A DNA stretch of 64,000 bases from Candidatus Planktophila sp. (GCA_009691135.1 SHVF01000001.1:33649-97648), one strand, 5' to 3'; shown: positions 1-9,591, counted from the stretch's first letter. Notes: a model not told the origin generated them from the sequence alone. Numbers and translations: made by a program.

Positions 1-3
1 ACC

Positions 4-849
4 TTAGCGCCGCTCTTCCTTCTGCTTGCAGATCATGCAGAGAGTTGCGCGAGGAAAAACTTGGAGTCGTGCCTTACCGATTGCATAGCCGCATTCTTCA
101 CAATTTCCATAAGTCTTATTATCGATACGATCAAGAGCGCGCTCGGTCTGCAAGACCATATCTCGGGCATTGATAACCAAGGACATCTCGTGTTCGCGTT
201 CGAATGTCTTAGTGCCAGAATCTGCCTGATCATCTCCGGCGCCTTCACCAGATTCGGTAATTAACTCATTCATTTCGGCTTCTACGTGCGCCAGTTCTAT
301 GCGAAGCCGCGCTAAATCTTTAGCAATTTCGGTGCGGACAGATTTTAACTCTCCGACAGACCATGGCGCCTCACCATCGCTGGCAGTAACTGGAGTCGGC
401 GCTGCCTTAATTGGCTTAAGTGGTGCAACTTTCTTGCCGCTCTTTACTGGGCGTGGAGGTGGGGGCATGACTAGTCGACGTTCTTCAATCACAGGAGTTG
501 AAACTGGTGCAACAACGGTTGCAACGCTAACGGTCTGCGATTTCTCATCAACTGTAAGCGTTGTCTTGCCAACTTTTGAAGGGAACGGGCGACCTGGCGC
601 TTTTTTAGCAGCAGATTTCTTTGCTGGCGCTTTTTTGGCAGCAGATTTCTTTGCTGGCGCTTTTTTGGCAGCAGATTTCTTTGCTGGCACTTTTTTGGCG
701 GGTGCCTTCTTAGCCACTTTTTTCGCAGGAGCTTTCTTAGCCGCCTTTTTCACAGGGGCTTTCTTAGCTACCTTCTTCGCAGAGGCTTTCTTTTTTGCTG
801 GCACGCCGCGCACCTTATGCTCTTTTTGGCGCACCACCAACTTTGCCAC
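4..849 (-). CDS. DksA/TraR-type C4 zinc-finger protein with lysine/alanine-rich tail
   Basis: 281 aa. The C-terminal ~110 residues form a DksA/TraR-like module: a helical segment followed by a C4 zinc finger, CEECG then CMICK. The family acts on RNA polymerase or as a general transcription modulator. The N-terminal ~90 residues are built of AKKAP/AKKSA repeats like histone H1 or the tails of actinobacterial HU, which suggests nucleic-acid binding. The middle is proline-rich and probably unstructured. The start is a GTG at 849 with no clear ribosome binding site. It is divergent from ileS; a TraR/DksA gene near ileS is usual in actinobacteria. Zinc finger certain; function of the basic tail inferred. 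Confidence 0.85.
   Translation of the reverse strand: MAKLVVRQKEHKVRGVPAKKKASAKKVAKKAPVKKAAKKAPAKKVAKKAPAKKVPAKKSAAKKAPAKKSAAKKAPAKKSAAKKAPGRPFPSKVGKTTLTVDEKSQTVSVATVVAPVSTPVIEERRLVMPPPPRPVKSGKKVAPLKPIKAAPTPVTASDGEAPWSVGELKSVRTEIAKDLARLRIELAHVEAEMNELITESGEGAGDDQADSGTKTFEREHEMSLVINARDMVLQTERALDRIDNKTYGNCEECGYAIGKARLQVFPRATLCMICKQKEERR
601..690. repeat. Three 30-bp tandem repeats inside the DksA-like gene
   Basis: Three consecutive near-identical 30-bp units (unit begins ttttttagcagcagatttct, with one a/g change) encode three copies of a 10-residue Lys/Ala/Pro unit on the minus strand. A fourth, degenerate unit follows. The DNA identity points to recent slippage or duplication, so the tail length may vary between strains. 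Confidence 0.9.
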
Positions 850-926
850 TCAGGGACGGCGTGAATTCTTACCTTTTAATTAGAGTGATCATGTAAATCA
901 GGGTGAGGGATTAGACTCTGCCTCTC

Positions 927-3900
927 ATGACTATGCGTCCAATTTCTGCTCAAATCGACCTTCCCGCGATGGAACGTTCGATTTTGGATTTCTGGCGCAC
1001 GCACTCAATTTTCCAGGCAAGCACTGCGGCGCGAGTTGGCGCCCAGCCATGGACATTCTATGAAGGCCCACCAACTGCTAACGGAGCGCCTGGCACCCAC
1101 CATATTGAAGCGCGCGTTTTTAAAGATGTCTTTCCGCGTTATCAAACAATGAAGGGTAAATATGTAACCCGCAAAGCAGGTTGGGATTGCCACGGTTTGC
1201 CAGTTGAAATTGCAGTTGAAAAAGAGTTGGGATTTTCTGGAAAAGGCGACATTGAAAAATATGGAATCGCTGCCTTTAATGAAATGTGTCGAGAATCTGT
1301 AACTCGCCACGTTGGCGCTTTCACAACGATGACCAACCGCATGGGTTTCTGGGTTGATTTTGATCAAGCCTATTGGACTATGGCTCCAGAATATGTAGAA
1401 AGTGTTTGGTGGAGCCTAAAAGAGATTTGGAAAAAAGGTCTCTTAGTTCAAGATCATCGCGTTGCTCCATATTGCCCGCGTTGCGGAACCGGGCTTTCAG
1501 ATCATGAACTTGCGCAAGGATATGAAACAGTTACAGATCCTTCCGTTTATGTGCGCTTTCCGATCACATCTGGTGAACTTGCTGAACTAGGCGCTGCGCT
1601 TTTGGTTTGGACTACAACTCCTTGGACGCTAGTTTCAAATACTGCAATCGCAGTGCATCCCGATGTCGATTATGTTGTAGCCGAAGTTGGCGTTGAAGAG
1701 AACCGGGAAGTATTGGTAGTTGCCGAACCACTTCTGTCAGCCCTGACTGGCGAAGTTAGAGTACTTAGAACAATTAAAGGTAAGGATCTAGAACACACCA
1801 AATATAAGCGCCCCCTTGATTTAGTTGATATCCCAGACTCACATTTTGTAGTTCTTGCAACTTATGTCACTACCGAAGACGGAACAGGGCTAGTCCACCA
1901 ATCCCCCGCCTTTGGCGCCGATGACCTAGCGGTCTGTCGTGGTTATGGACTGCCGGTGGTAAATCCAATCGCACCTGATGGAAGATTCTTAAGCGATGTG
2001 CCACTAGTTGGTGGAATCTTCTTTAAAGATGCCGACAAAATATTGGTGAAGGAACTTAAATCGCGTGAAGTTTTATATAAGCACCAACCATTTGAGCACC
2101 CTTATCCGCATTGCTGGCGCTGCCATACTGCGTTAATTTATTACGCACAACCTTCTTGGTATATCCGCACAACATCAATTAAAGATGCGTTGATCCGCGA
2201 GAATAATCAGACCAACTGGCATCCTGAAACGATTAAGACTGGTCGCTATGGAGATTGGCTAAATAACAATATTGACTGGGCACTATCCCGGAATCGCTAT
2301 TGGGGTACTCCCCTTCCAATTTGGCGTTGCGAAGAAAAGCATGAAATCTGTGTTGATTCACTTGCAGAACTAGGAGCACTTGCCGGGCAAGAACTTTCTA
2401 ACTTAGATCCGCACCGTCCTTTTGTAGATGACATTAATTTCCCTTGCGCTGCCTGTGGCAAAACAATGACACGCGTTCCTGAAGTTATCGATTGTTGGTA
2501 TGACTCTGGCGCGATGCCATTTGCGCAATGGGGTTATCCGCATAAGCCGGGCTCAGTTGAAAAATTTGAAGCTGCTTATCCTGCTGATTTTATCTGCGAA
2601 GCAATTGATCAAACCCGTGGCTGGTTCTATACCTTGATGGCTATCGGTACCTTGGTATTTGATAAAGGCTCTTATAAGAGCGTGCTCTGCCTGGGCCATA
2701 TCTTAGATAAAGATGGTCGCAAGATGAGCAAGCATGTGGGCAACGTGCTTGAGCCAATTGAATTAATGGATCAACATGGCGCCGATGCTGTGCGGTGGTA
2801 CATGTTGGCTGCAGGTTCCCCATGGTCAGCACGTCGGGTGGGCCACGATGCCATCAGCGATGTTGTTCGAAAGACTTTGCTTACTTACTGGAACACCATC
2901 TCCTTCCATACTCTCTACGCCCAATCATCGAACTTCGAAATTTCCCAGATCCCAGCGGTTAAAGATCGCTCCATGATGGATCGTTGGATCTTGAGCGAAC
3001 TCAATTCCTTAATCCAGGAAGTTGATGCCGCTTATGAAGAATTTGATTCGCAAGTTGCAGGAAAGGCGCTGGCACGTTTCATCGATGATCTATCTAATTG
3101 GTATGTGCGTCGCTCGCGTCGTCGCTTCTGGGATGGCGATGTTGCAGCACTTGGCACCTTGCACGAATGTCTAGTAACACTGACCCAACTCTTGGCACCG
3201 ATGGTTCCATTTATCACCGAACATGTCTGGCAAGAATTGGTAAAGATGGCCGATCCAAAAGTTGCCGATTCAGTTCACTTAACTAATTTTCCAGTAGCCA
3301 ATGCTGCTCTAATTAATCTTGAGTTAAATGCGCAGGTTGCAATGACTCGTCGGGTTGTGGAGCTCGGTCGCGCCGCTCGCGCCGAGTCTGCGATCAAAAT
3401 CCGCCAGCCACTGCAACGTGCACTGATTTCGGCCAACGGATGGTCAAAGTTGCCGAAGGATATGAGGGACCAGATCTCAGATGAGCTAAATGTGATTGAC
3501 CTTGCAGATATTGCCGATGCCGATGGAGATTTAGTAAATATTTCAATCAAGGCAAATTTCAAATCACTCGGCGCCAAGTACGGCAAGGAAGTTCAAGATA
3601 TCGCTAAGGCAATTGCAGCTACCGATGCAACGGCGCTCGTTAAAACTCTTCGCTCGACTGGAGCCAGCAAGGTTGCAACGTGGGATATAGAACTTGAAGA
3701 TCTCGTGATTACAGAAGTACCAAAGAGCGGTTGGATGGTGGCAAGCCATGAGGGTGAATCTGTTGCCCTCGATTTAGCACTTTCGCAAGCGTTAATTGAT
3801 GCCGGAAATGTTCGTGAAGTAATTCGCTTTATCCAGGAACGTCGCAAGAGCGATGGCTTTGAAATCTCTGATCGCATTAAGGTGCGTTGGAACACTGATC

Positions 3901-4037
3901 CGGCAATCGTCTTGGCAATCTCATCTGCTGCTAGCCATATCAGCGATGAAGTTTTAGCTTTGGAATTTACTCACGACCCAGGTATTCCTGCAGAAGATAA
4001 CGATCTTGCGATTAGCGCAATCCTAGAAAAGGCTTAA
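927..4037 (+). CDS. ileS: Isoleucyl-tRNA synthetase (eukaryal-type)
   Basis: 1036 aa. Charges tRNA-Ile with isoleucine in the cytoplasm. The class I signature appears as PPTANGAPGTHH (GTHH in place of HIGH, residues ~49-59) and KMSKH near residue 600, with an editing domain between them and an anticodon-binding domain plus C-terminal extension after. Length and HIGH variant match the long actinobacterial/eukaryal IleRS class (about 1040 aa) rather than the 930-aa E. coli type. The start at 927 follows TAGACT by 9 nt with no ribosome binding site, so a very short leader or none is likely. It runs convergently into yggT, 3 bp away. Confidence 0.97.
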   Translation: MTMRPISAQIDLPAMERSILDFWRTHSIFQASTAARVGAQPWTFYEGPPTANGAPGTHHIEARVFKDVFPRYQTMKGKYVTRKAGWDCHGLPVEIAVEKELGFSGKGDIEKYGIAAFNEMCRESVTRHVGAFTTMTNRMGFWVDFDQAYWTMAPEYVESVWWSLKEIWKKGLLVQDHRVAPYCPRCGTGLSDHELAQGYETVTDPSVYVRFPITSGELAELGAALLVWTTTPWTLVSNTAIAVHPDVDYVVAEVGVEENREVLVVAEPLLSALTGEVRVLRTIKGKDLEHTKYKRPLDLVDIPDSHFVVLATYVTTEDGTGLVHQSPAFGADDLAVCRGYGLPVVNPIAPDGRFLSDVPLVGGIFFKDADKILVKELKSREVLYKHQPFEHPYPHCWRCHTALIYYAQPSWYIRTTSIKDALIRENNQTNWHPETIKTGRYGDWLNNNIDWALSRNRYWGTPLPIWRCEEKHEICVDSLAELGALAGQELSNLDPHRPFVDDINFPCAACGKTMTRVPEVIDCWYDSGAMPFAQWGYPHKPGSVEKFEAAYPADFICEAIDQTRGWFYTLMAIGTLVFDKGSYKSVLCLGHILDKDGRKMSKHVGNVLEPIELMDQHGADAVRWYMLAAGSPWSARRVGHDAISDVVRKTLLTYWNTISFHTLYAQSSNFEISQIPAVKDRSMMDRWILSELNSLIQEVDAAYEEFDSQVAGKALARFIDDLSNWYVRRSRRRFWDGDVAALGTLHECLVTLTQLLAPMVPFITEHVWQELVKMADPKVADSVHLTNFPVANAALINLELNAQVAMTRRVVELGRAARAESAIKIRQPLQRALISANGWSKLPKDMRDQISDELNVIDLADIADADGDLVNISIKANFKSLGAKYGKEVQDIAKAIAATDATALVKTLRSTGASKVATWDIELEDLVITEVPKSGWMVASHEGESVALDLALSQALIDAGNVREVIRFIQERRKSDGFEISDRIKVRWNTDPAIVLAISSAASHISDEVLALEFTHDPGIPAEDNDLAISAILEKA

Positions 4038-4040
4038 CGC

Positions 4041-4322
4041 TTAAAACAGAACTACGATGAGGCTTTTAACTAAGCCAATAGCAATTAAAAGAACTATAAA
4101 AGATAAATCAAGTGAGACTCCACCTAAACGAAGCGGAGGAACAAATCTGCCTACAAATTTCATCGGTGGATCTGTTAGTGTATAAATGAATTCGAAAACA
4201 GCGATCAAAAATGAGTTTGGCCGCCAATTGCGCGCAAAGATGCGGACATAATCGATGATCAAACGAATAAAGAGCGCGTACTTGAAAAGATCAAGAAGTG
4301 TTAAGAGCAGGTTTGTAATCAT
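4041..4322 (-). CDS. YggT family membrane protein
   Basis: 93 aa with two hydrophobic segments (residues ~3-20 and ~70-90) and the family-typical central stretch ending in TDPPMKFVGRFVPPLRLGG. YggT proteins are small membrane proteins coded next to sepF in many Gram-positives and linked by context to division or envelope assembly; the biochemical role is unknown. It lies 26 bp downstream of sepF on the same strand. In most actinobacteria divIVA comes next; here the next gene is the convergent ileS. Confidence 0.9.
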   Translation of the reverse strand: MITNLLLTLLDLFKYALFIRLIIDYVRIFARNWRPNSFLIAVFEFIYTLTDPPMKFVGRFVPPLRLGGVSLDLSFIVLLIAIGLVKSLIVVLF

Positions 4323-4348
4323 AGTTATCTAGCGACCTGCTTGCTAAA

Positions 4349-4813
4349 TCAGCTCTGGTTAAAGAAGCTGGCTTGCGCAGCAGCGGTCTTATCTTCACTG
4401 CTTACATTTACATTGGCAGGAGATAAGAGAAATACTTTATGACTTACACGTTCGATACGTCCGTGAAGACCAAATACTAAACCGCTAGCGAAGTCGACCA
4501 AACGCTTGCGCTCTGACTCTTCCATGTCATCAAGATTAATGATTACAGGATTGCCTTCGCGATAGTGCTCGCCCATTTTGCGCGCTTCGCTGTAAGAGCG
4601 TGGTTGCAAAGTGATGATGTGGTAATTGGCTTCTGGTTGTGTTGATTGTGCAACTGTTGAGCCAACGACTGTTACTCCTGCGCGATCACGTGAAAGACGT
4701 GATACATCCCGAGAAGGACGATCGCTTGCGCGTACGGGAGTTGCTTCAACTTGAGCTTGATCTTCAGTATCTACTAGACCGAGGTAGCCCATCATTTTGT
4801 TAAGTGCCGACAT
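4349..4813 (-). CDS. sepF: Cell division protein SepF
   Basis: 154 aa. SepF anchors FtsZ filaments to the membrane, replacing FtsA, which is absent in actinobacteria. The N-terminus MSALNKMMGYLGL is the amphipathic membrane-binding helix, residues ~15-65 are a linker, and the C-terminal ~85 residues carry the SepF core (RSYSEARKMGEHYREG, then NPVIINLDDM). The start at 4813 has no ribosome binding site; TAAACT lies 6 nt upstream, so the mRNA is probably leaderless. It follows yggS by 9 bp in the ftsZ-pgeF-yggS-sepF-yggT order. Confidence 0.95.
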   Translation of the reverse strand: MSALNKMMGYLGLVDTEDQAQVEATPVRASDRPSRDVSRLSRDRAGVTVVGSTVAQSTQPEANYHIITLQPRSYSEARKMGEHYREGNPVIINLDDMEESERKRLVDFASGLVFGLHGRIERVSHKVFLLSPANVNVSSEDKTAAAQASFFNQS

Positions 4814-4819
4814 AGGTAA

Positions 4820-4825
4820 AGTTTA
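4820..4825 (-). promoter_or_regulatory. Leaderless -10 element for sepF (TAAACT)
   Basis: TAAACT on the minus strand, then exactly 6 nt (TTACCT), then the sepF ATG. The hexamer overlaps the yggS stop codon, so sepF can be transcribed on its own within the cluster. Inferred from spacing; no -35 was sought. Confidence 0.5.
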
Positions 4826-5509
4826 GGGGTGATAAGCGCGCGAACCGAGGATTTCACTACCTACGCGCAGATGTGTCGCACCATAAGCAATTGCCACTTC
4901 AAAGTCAGAGCTCATTCCGGCAGATAGTCCAACTGCATCGGGAAAGCCCATTTTAAAGGCGCTATGTACTTTTGCTATTTCACCAAAGGCACGATCAAAG
5001 CCATACTCAACTGGTGGCACACACATCAGACCCGCTAAATGCAGATTGGGATCGGCTGCAACTTGATCGGCTAACTGCCCTAACTGATCTGCACGAACTC
5101 CCCCACGTTCTGGTGCGCCATCGAGTGAGAACTGTAGGAAGATCGAAATTTTGCGACCCTTTTCTGAGCAGATTCGTGACAACTTGGTGATGTGCTCACC
5201 AGAATCTATTGAATGAATATATGTTGCCCAACTCGCAATATCTTTTAATTTTCTCCCCTGAACTTGGCCCTGAAAATGCCAAGTTCCTGCAATGAGTTGT
5301 GATTTCTCCGAACCTTCATCGCTGCGATTTTCACCGAAGTTGCTGACTCCCAGATCAGCCAAAATTTGGACATCACCTGCTGGATAAGTCTTTGTCACCG
5401 CTATCAAAGTTAACTCGCTGCGCTTGCGACCTGCCGTTACTGCAGCAGTTGTTATTCGAACTTCAACGCTTGCTAAAGCGGCAGCGATCTCTTGTGCCCG
5501 AGAATTCAT
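4823..5509 (-). CDS. YggS family pyridoxal-phosphate-binding protein (PLPBP)
   Basis: 228 aa. Members bind PLP and keep B6 vitamers and amino-acid pools balanced; no catalytic activity is established. The PLP lysine is in LIAVTKTYPAGDVQ (residues ~34-47), followed by NFGENR and, near the C-terminus, GLSAGMSSDFEVAIAYGATHLRVGS, which binds the PLP phosphate. The start ATG overlaps the pgeF stop as ATGA. It sits in the conserved ftsZ-pgeF-yggS-sepF block. Confidence 0.93.
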   Translation of the reverse strand: MNSRAQEIAAALASVEVRITTAAVTAGRKRSELTLIAVTKTYPAGDVQILADLGVSNFGENRSDEGSEKSQLIAGTWHFQGQVQGRKLKDIASWATYIHSIDSGEHITKLSRICSEKGRKISIFLQFSLDGAPERGGVRADQLGQLADQVAADPNLHLAGLMCVPPVEYGFDRAFGEIAKVHSAFKMGFPDAVGLSAGMSSDFEVAIAYGATHLRVGSEILGSRAYHP

Positions 5510-6171
5510 AGACTGACCAACCCAACTTGTCGCCCCGTAAGTCCATCTCGGCGATAAGAAAAATGATCTGCACTTTCAACTGTACAGATTTGCAGATCTC
5601 TAATTTCAGAAATGCCTTCTGCCGTAAGTGAGGCTGCAAGCGCTTTCGATATGTCTAACGCTGGTGTACCTGCCGCAGTCTGCGCACTTGCCAATGGATG
5701 AAACGCCACGACTTCATCATGTACCTCTTGTGAGACTTCATAACAACGGCCGCAAATAGCGGGTCCTAATACCGCGTGGATTTTTCTCGCCCCCATCTCA
5801 CGCATCAGTTCAACTGTCTTAAGAGCAACGCCATTTAATAGACCACGACGACCAACATGCACTGCTGCGACCGCCTCTGCTGAAGTAAGAAGTAATGGAA
5901 TGCAATCGGCCACCATTACTGCAAGAGTGACTCCCGCAATTCCGGTAACTAGCGCATCTGCCGTCGGGACTTCATCGGTAACGCTTTCGATAATCACAAT
6001 CCGGCTGCCGTGGACTTGGTTCATAAATTGCACTGGTCCAAATTTATTAGTAAGGAGTGAGCGGTTTGCCTGCACATCTTGCAGAACATCACTTACATGC
6101 TCGCCTAAATTAAGGGAAGTGAATGCACCTTGACTGACACCGCCTGATCGATCTGTAAAAGTTGCCAACAT
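5506..6171 (-). CDS. pgeF: YfiH/PgeF family multicopper-oxidase-fold protein (purine nucleoside phosphorylase / peptidoglycan editing factor)
   Basis: 221 aa. The family (also annotated polyphenol oxidase/laccase) has been assigned peptidoglycan-editing and purine nucleoside phosphorylase activities. Visible motifs are MNQVHGSRI (metal histidine), ADCIPLLL with the conserved cysteine, AAVHVGRRGLLNGV and GPAICGRCYEV, which hold the remaining metal or active-site Cys and His residues. It follows ftsZ by 36 bp and overlaps yggS by 4 bp. Position after ftsZ supports an envelope role; the in vivo substrate is uncertain. Confidence 0.9.
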   Translation of the reverse strand: MLATFTDRSGGVSQGAFTSLNLGEHVSDVLQDVQANRSLLTNKFGPVQFMNQVHGSRIVIIESVTDEVPTADALVTGIAGVTLAVMVADCIPLLLTSAEAVAAVHVGRRGLLNGVALKTVELMREMGARKIHAVLGPAICGRCYEVSQEVHDEVVAFHPLASAQTAAGTPALDISKALAASLTAEGISEIRDLQICTVESADHFSYRRDGLTGRQVGLVSL

Positions 6172-6207
6172 AGTTAGTTTCTCACTCGCAAAAGGAGTGC
6201 CTCACTT

Positions 6208-7338
6208 TTACTTCATGAAGTCGGGAACATCGATCTCGTCTTCAGCGACTAGTTCTTCAAAGGTCACTCGCCTGCGAGGAGAGGAACCATCGAGTTCTAG
6301 CGCCACTGAAATCGGATCATTGGCAGGAATTGGATTTGCAATACCGGTGAGCGTTGACTTATCGATTACAGGAACATAAACCTTCTTAGGTTCTCCGCCG
6401 TCAAAACCAGCTGCGATGACTGTTACACGAACTTCATCACCGAGAGCATCGTCAATTGTTGTTCCAAAGATGATGCGTGCATCTGGATGAGCTGCAGATT
6501 GCACGAGCTCACACGCTTCGTTAATTTCAAAGAGTCCAAGATCGGAACCACCTGCGACTGAAAGCAGAACGCCCATGGCTCCATCAATTGATGCTTCAAG
6601 CAGCGGACTAGAGATTGCAAGTTCGGCGGCACGGGTGGCGCGGTTTTCTCCACGCGCAGATCCGATACCCATCAAGGCGGATCCAGCATCTGTCATAACA
6701 GTTTTAACATCTGCAAAGTCGAGGTTGATTAAGCCGGGTTGGGTAATAATTTCGGTGATTCCCTGAACGCCAGAAAGCAGAACTTGATCCGCGCTCTTGA
6801 AGGCATCTACTGCTGTGATGTTGCGATCTGAAATTGCAAGCAAGCGATCATTAGGAATAACTATCAGGGTATCTACTTCTGCACGTAAGAGTTCGATTCC
6901 TTCATCTGCCTGTGCTGATCTAATTTTTCCTTCAAATGAGAAAGGACGAGTTACAACGCCAATAGTTAGCGCGCCGAGATCGCGCGCAATCTTTGCAACG
7001 ATTGGTGCGCCACCTGTTCCGGTACCACCACCTTCACCAGCGGTAATGAAAACCATATCTGCACCACGTAAAATTTCTTCAATATCTTCTATGTGATCAA
7101 TTGCAGCTTGACGTCCCTTTTCAGGAGCAGCACCGGCACCGAGTCCTTTTGTTGATGTGCGACCAATATCTAATTTCACATCGGCATCACTCATCAACAA
7201 ATGTTGTGCATCAGTATTTATTGCAATGAACTCAACGCCTTTTAATCCGACATCAATCATGCGATTGATTGCGTTAACTCCACCGCCACCAATTCCAACA
7301 ACTTTGATAACGGCTAAATAATTCTGTGGTGCAGCCAC
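6208..7338 (-). CDS. ftsZ: Cell division protein FtsZ
   Basis: 376 aa tubulin-like GTPase that forms the division ring. The nucleotide-binding signature [10 protein letters not shown] is at residues ~104-113, the T7 synergy loop near residue 205, and the C-terminal conserved peptide is [10 protein letters not shown], which binds SepF and FtsW. The start is GTG at 7338 preceded by GGAGG with 5-nt spacing, a strong ribosome binding site. The linker is short (~50 residues). It has its own promoter in the 157-bp gap after ftsQ. Confidence 0.98.
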   Translation of the reverse strand: MAAPQNYLAVIKVVGIGGGGVNAINRMIDVGLKGVEFIAINTDAQHLLMSDADVKLDIGRTSTKGLGAGAAPEKGRQAAIDHIEDIEEILRGADMVFITAGEGGGTGTGGAPIVAKIARDLGALTIGVVTRPFSFEGKIRSAQADEGIELLRAEVDTLIVIPNDRLLAISDRNITAVDAFKSADQVLLSGVQGITEIITQPGLINLDFADVKTVMTDAGSALMGIGSARGENRATRAAELAISSPLLEASIDGAMGVLLSVAGGSDLGLFEINEACELVQSAAHPDARIIFGTTIDDALGDEVRVTVIAAGFDGGEPKKVYVPVIDKSTLTGIANPIPANDPISVALELDGSSPRRRVTFEELVAEDEIDVPDFMK

Positions 7339-7404
7339 AAGTTCCTCCTTTAGAACTGTAAACCTCTACTTGAGAATTACATTTCTACTCTCTTTAATGA
7401 GGGC

Positions 7405-7433
7405 AACGTAAGGCGTTATTAGCACGAAAGCAA
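7405..7433 (-). promoter_or_regulatory. Promoter for ftsZ
   Basis: On the minus strand TTGCTT (7433-7428), a 17-bp spacer, then TACGTT (7410-7405). It lies about 67 bp upstream of the ftsZ GTG in an A/T-rich intergenic region. This would let ftsZ be expressed apart from the upstream mur/fts operon, as in other actinobacteria. Confidence 0.55.
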
Positions 7434-7495
7434 AGACCGACTCATACTATTTATTCTATTTATTAATGAAACTTCTATCTGCAATTCACTCAAAT

Positions 7496-8185
7496 TCACT
7501 TCACAATTGGTGCATGTGGAGCGGTTACATCAATCATTCGAATCGATTTATTTTCAGGCTGATCAAGAAGTGCAGTGATTACTTTTATTTTCAAATCAGT
7601 ATCTAACCCATCGCCCCAAATTATTCGCATATCTCGCCCTGAAAATACGCCGTAAATTAAGAGGTTAGTTGGCCGAGCAGCGCTGAGTCGATCTATGCCG
7701 GCGCTAAATTCTGTAGGTAATTCTGTGAAGACTTTTATCGCAGCTAATCCGCTAGCGACAGAAGTTGCAGAAACTTTCGGGAGCCCCTCTGGCAGATCTG
7801 CTTGTAGGATAAATATTTTTCCGGAAGCATCAAGTGCCACTTGAGGTTGGCCAGGTTCGGTGTATAGCGCCACAGGGACGCGAGAGGTAATGGATATTGC
7901 AACTTTTCCATTTAGCCAATTGCGTGAGACTTGTGAAGATTGGATCCAATTGTTTGCAGCCAATCTTGCAGAGATGGAACGCGGATCTACTCGCGCTAAC
8001 TTCTCGCCGATCTCTAAACCAAGTGAGCGGGTAATTATCTCTTTAGATTGCTCAGTGGGCGCACCGGTGATTGCGATACTGCGCACTGTTAAAAGGTTCG
8101 ACCATCCCAGAACATAGGATCCCCCACCGAAGATTAAGACTGCCAAAGCGCTAGCAACCAGAGTTCGTGGTGACTTAACTTTCAT
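7496..8185 (-). CDS. ftsQ: Cell division protein FtsQ
   Basis: 229 aa bitopic membrane protein of the divisome, bridging FtsL/FtsB-type proteins to the septal synthase. One N-terminal membrane segment (residues ~9-29) is followed by a POTRA domain starting at VRSIAITGAPTEQSKEII and a FtsQ beta domain. It lies 11 bp downstream of murC. A 6-bp hairpin (GCCGTT/AACGGC) spans the murC stop just upstream; its significance is unclear. Confidence 0.92.
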   Translation of the reverse strand: MKVKSPRTLVASALAVLIFGGGSYVLGWSNLLTVRSIAITGAPTEQSKEIITRSLGLEIGEKLARVDPRSISARLAANNWIQSSQVSRNWLNGKVAISITSRVPVALYTEPGQPQVALDASGKIFILQADLPEGLPKVSATSVASGLAAIKVFTELPTEFSAGIDRLSAARPTNLLIYGVFSGRDMRIIWGDGLDTDLKIKVITALLDQPENKSIRMIDVTAPHAPIVK

Positions 8186-8196
8186 AAGTTGCGCCG

Positions 8197-9591
8197 TTAA
8201 TTAAAACGGCGTGCCAGTCCGTCGCTAATAATTGGAGCTAGCGAATTAACATCACCGGCACCAAGTGTGATAATCACATCACCAGGCCTGGCGTTATCAA
8301 TTACCCAGTCTGATGCTTCCAGGAAATTAGGTATAAAGCGTCCATGCTCCATCTGCTCCGCAATAGTCTCGGAAGTAATCCCTGTAATCGGCGCTTCACT
8401 TGCCGCATATATCTCTAGCAGTACAACCTCATCTGCAATAGATAAAGCGCGGGCAAACTCATTCATAAATGCTTTTGTACGTGAATAACGATGTGGCTGG
8501 AAAACAACTAGAACCCGACCATCGCCGGCGTAGCGCTTGGCTGCAGTCAGGGTTACATCAATCTCGGTTGGGTGGTGCCCGTAATCATCGATAACGCGGA
8601 TTCCATGGACCGTTGCCTTTAATTCAAAACGACGGCCTGTGCCATGAAAACTCGCTAAACCATTTAGCGCTTCTGCGGCAGGAGCTCCTAGAGCTAAGGC
8701 CATAGCCAGCGCTGCGCCAGCATTTAATACATTGTGTAGCCCGGGTACCTGAAGTGACATTGTGCCAATGGTTCGACCGCGCCAAATAACGCGCGAGGTT
8801 GAGCCCATCGGCAGTAGGTTAACTGAGTCGATAAACAATTCTGAACCCTCTGTCGCACCATAAGAAATCTTCCTTATTTCGAGCACAGTTGAGGCTAATA
8901 GTGAAGAACCGGCATCGTCGGCGCAGTAGACGAGAAATCCATCCCGCGAAATTGAATCAGCAAATTCAGAAAATGCCCTGGTTACATCAGCAGCTGTCGC
9001 GAAGAAATCAACGTGATCGTGTTCGACATTGGTAACAATTGCTGCATATGGGTGATATTCAATAAATGATCCATCGGATTCATCCGCTTCGGCTATAAAT
9101 AAATCACCTGTTCCGCGGTGCGCATTAGAACCTGAGGAAGTCAGAGTGCCACCGATGGCAAAGGAAGGATCGAGCCCACATGCTTGCAACGCCACGGCGA
9201 GCATCGATGAAGTGGTTGTCTTTCCATGTGTACCTGCAACTGCAAGGCTGCGCGATTCCGACATCAAAGTCGCCAGCGCCTGTGCGCGAGTGAGGATTGG
9301 CAATTTCAATTCCCGGGCACGAATTAGTTCGACATTCAATGGATTTATTGCAGTGGAGAAAACTACAAAATTAGCGCCATCTACTTGTTCGGTTTTGTGC
9401 GCGGCATGTACTTCTGCACCAAGGGCCGCAAGAGCGCTTAAAACAGTTGAATCTTTAGCATCTGAACCAGTAACAGTTATCCCGTGAGACAAGGCAATGC
9501 GGGCTAGTCCACTCATCCCTGCTCCACCAATGCCGATAAAGTGCAGACGCTTACCGATCCAATTATTGAGCGGACTCACTTTATTGGGCAT
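8197..9591 (-). CDS. murC: UDP-N-acetylmuramate--L-alanine ligase
   Basis: 464 aa. Adds L-alanine to UDP-MurNAc using ATP. The N-terminal Rossmann domain opens with FIGIGGAGMSGLARI, the ATP loop is AGTHGKTTTSSM (residues ~118-129), and DDYGHHPTE marks the C-terminal Mur ligase domain. The start ATG overlaps the murG stop by 1 nt (TAATG), indicating translational coupling. Confidence 0.98.
   Translation of the reverse strand: MPNKVSPLNNWIGKRLHFIGIGGAGMSGLARIALSHGITVTGSDAKDSTVLSALAALGAEVHAAHKTEQVDGANFVVFSTAINPLNVELIRARELKLPILTRAQALATLMSESRSLAVAGTHGKTTTSSMLAVALQACGLDPSFAIGGTLTSSGSNAHRGTGDLFIAEADESDGSFIEYHPYAAIVTNVEHDHVDFFATAADVTRAFSEFADSISRDGFLVYCADDAGSSLLASTVLEIRKISYGATEGSELFIDSVNLLPMGSTSRVIWRGRTIGTMSLQVPGLHNVLNAGAALAMALALGAPAAEALNGLASFHGTGRRFELKATVHGIRVIDDYGHHPTEIDVTLTAAKRYAGDGRVLVVFQPHRYSRTKAFMNEFARALSIADEVVLLEIYAASEAPITGITSETIAEQMEHGRFIPNFLEASDWVIDNARPGDVIITLGAGDVNSLAPIISDGLARRFN

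Noticed and set aside
601-690. Direct repeats as a possible CRISPR array
   Set aside because: The units are back to back without spacers and encode an in-frame protein repeat.
299-883. 194-aa ORF on the plus strand
   Set aside because: It is the antisense reading of the Lys/Ala repeat gene; the repeats keep the opposite frame open and produce a low-complexity FFAGAFLAAD pattern.
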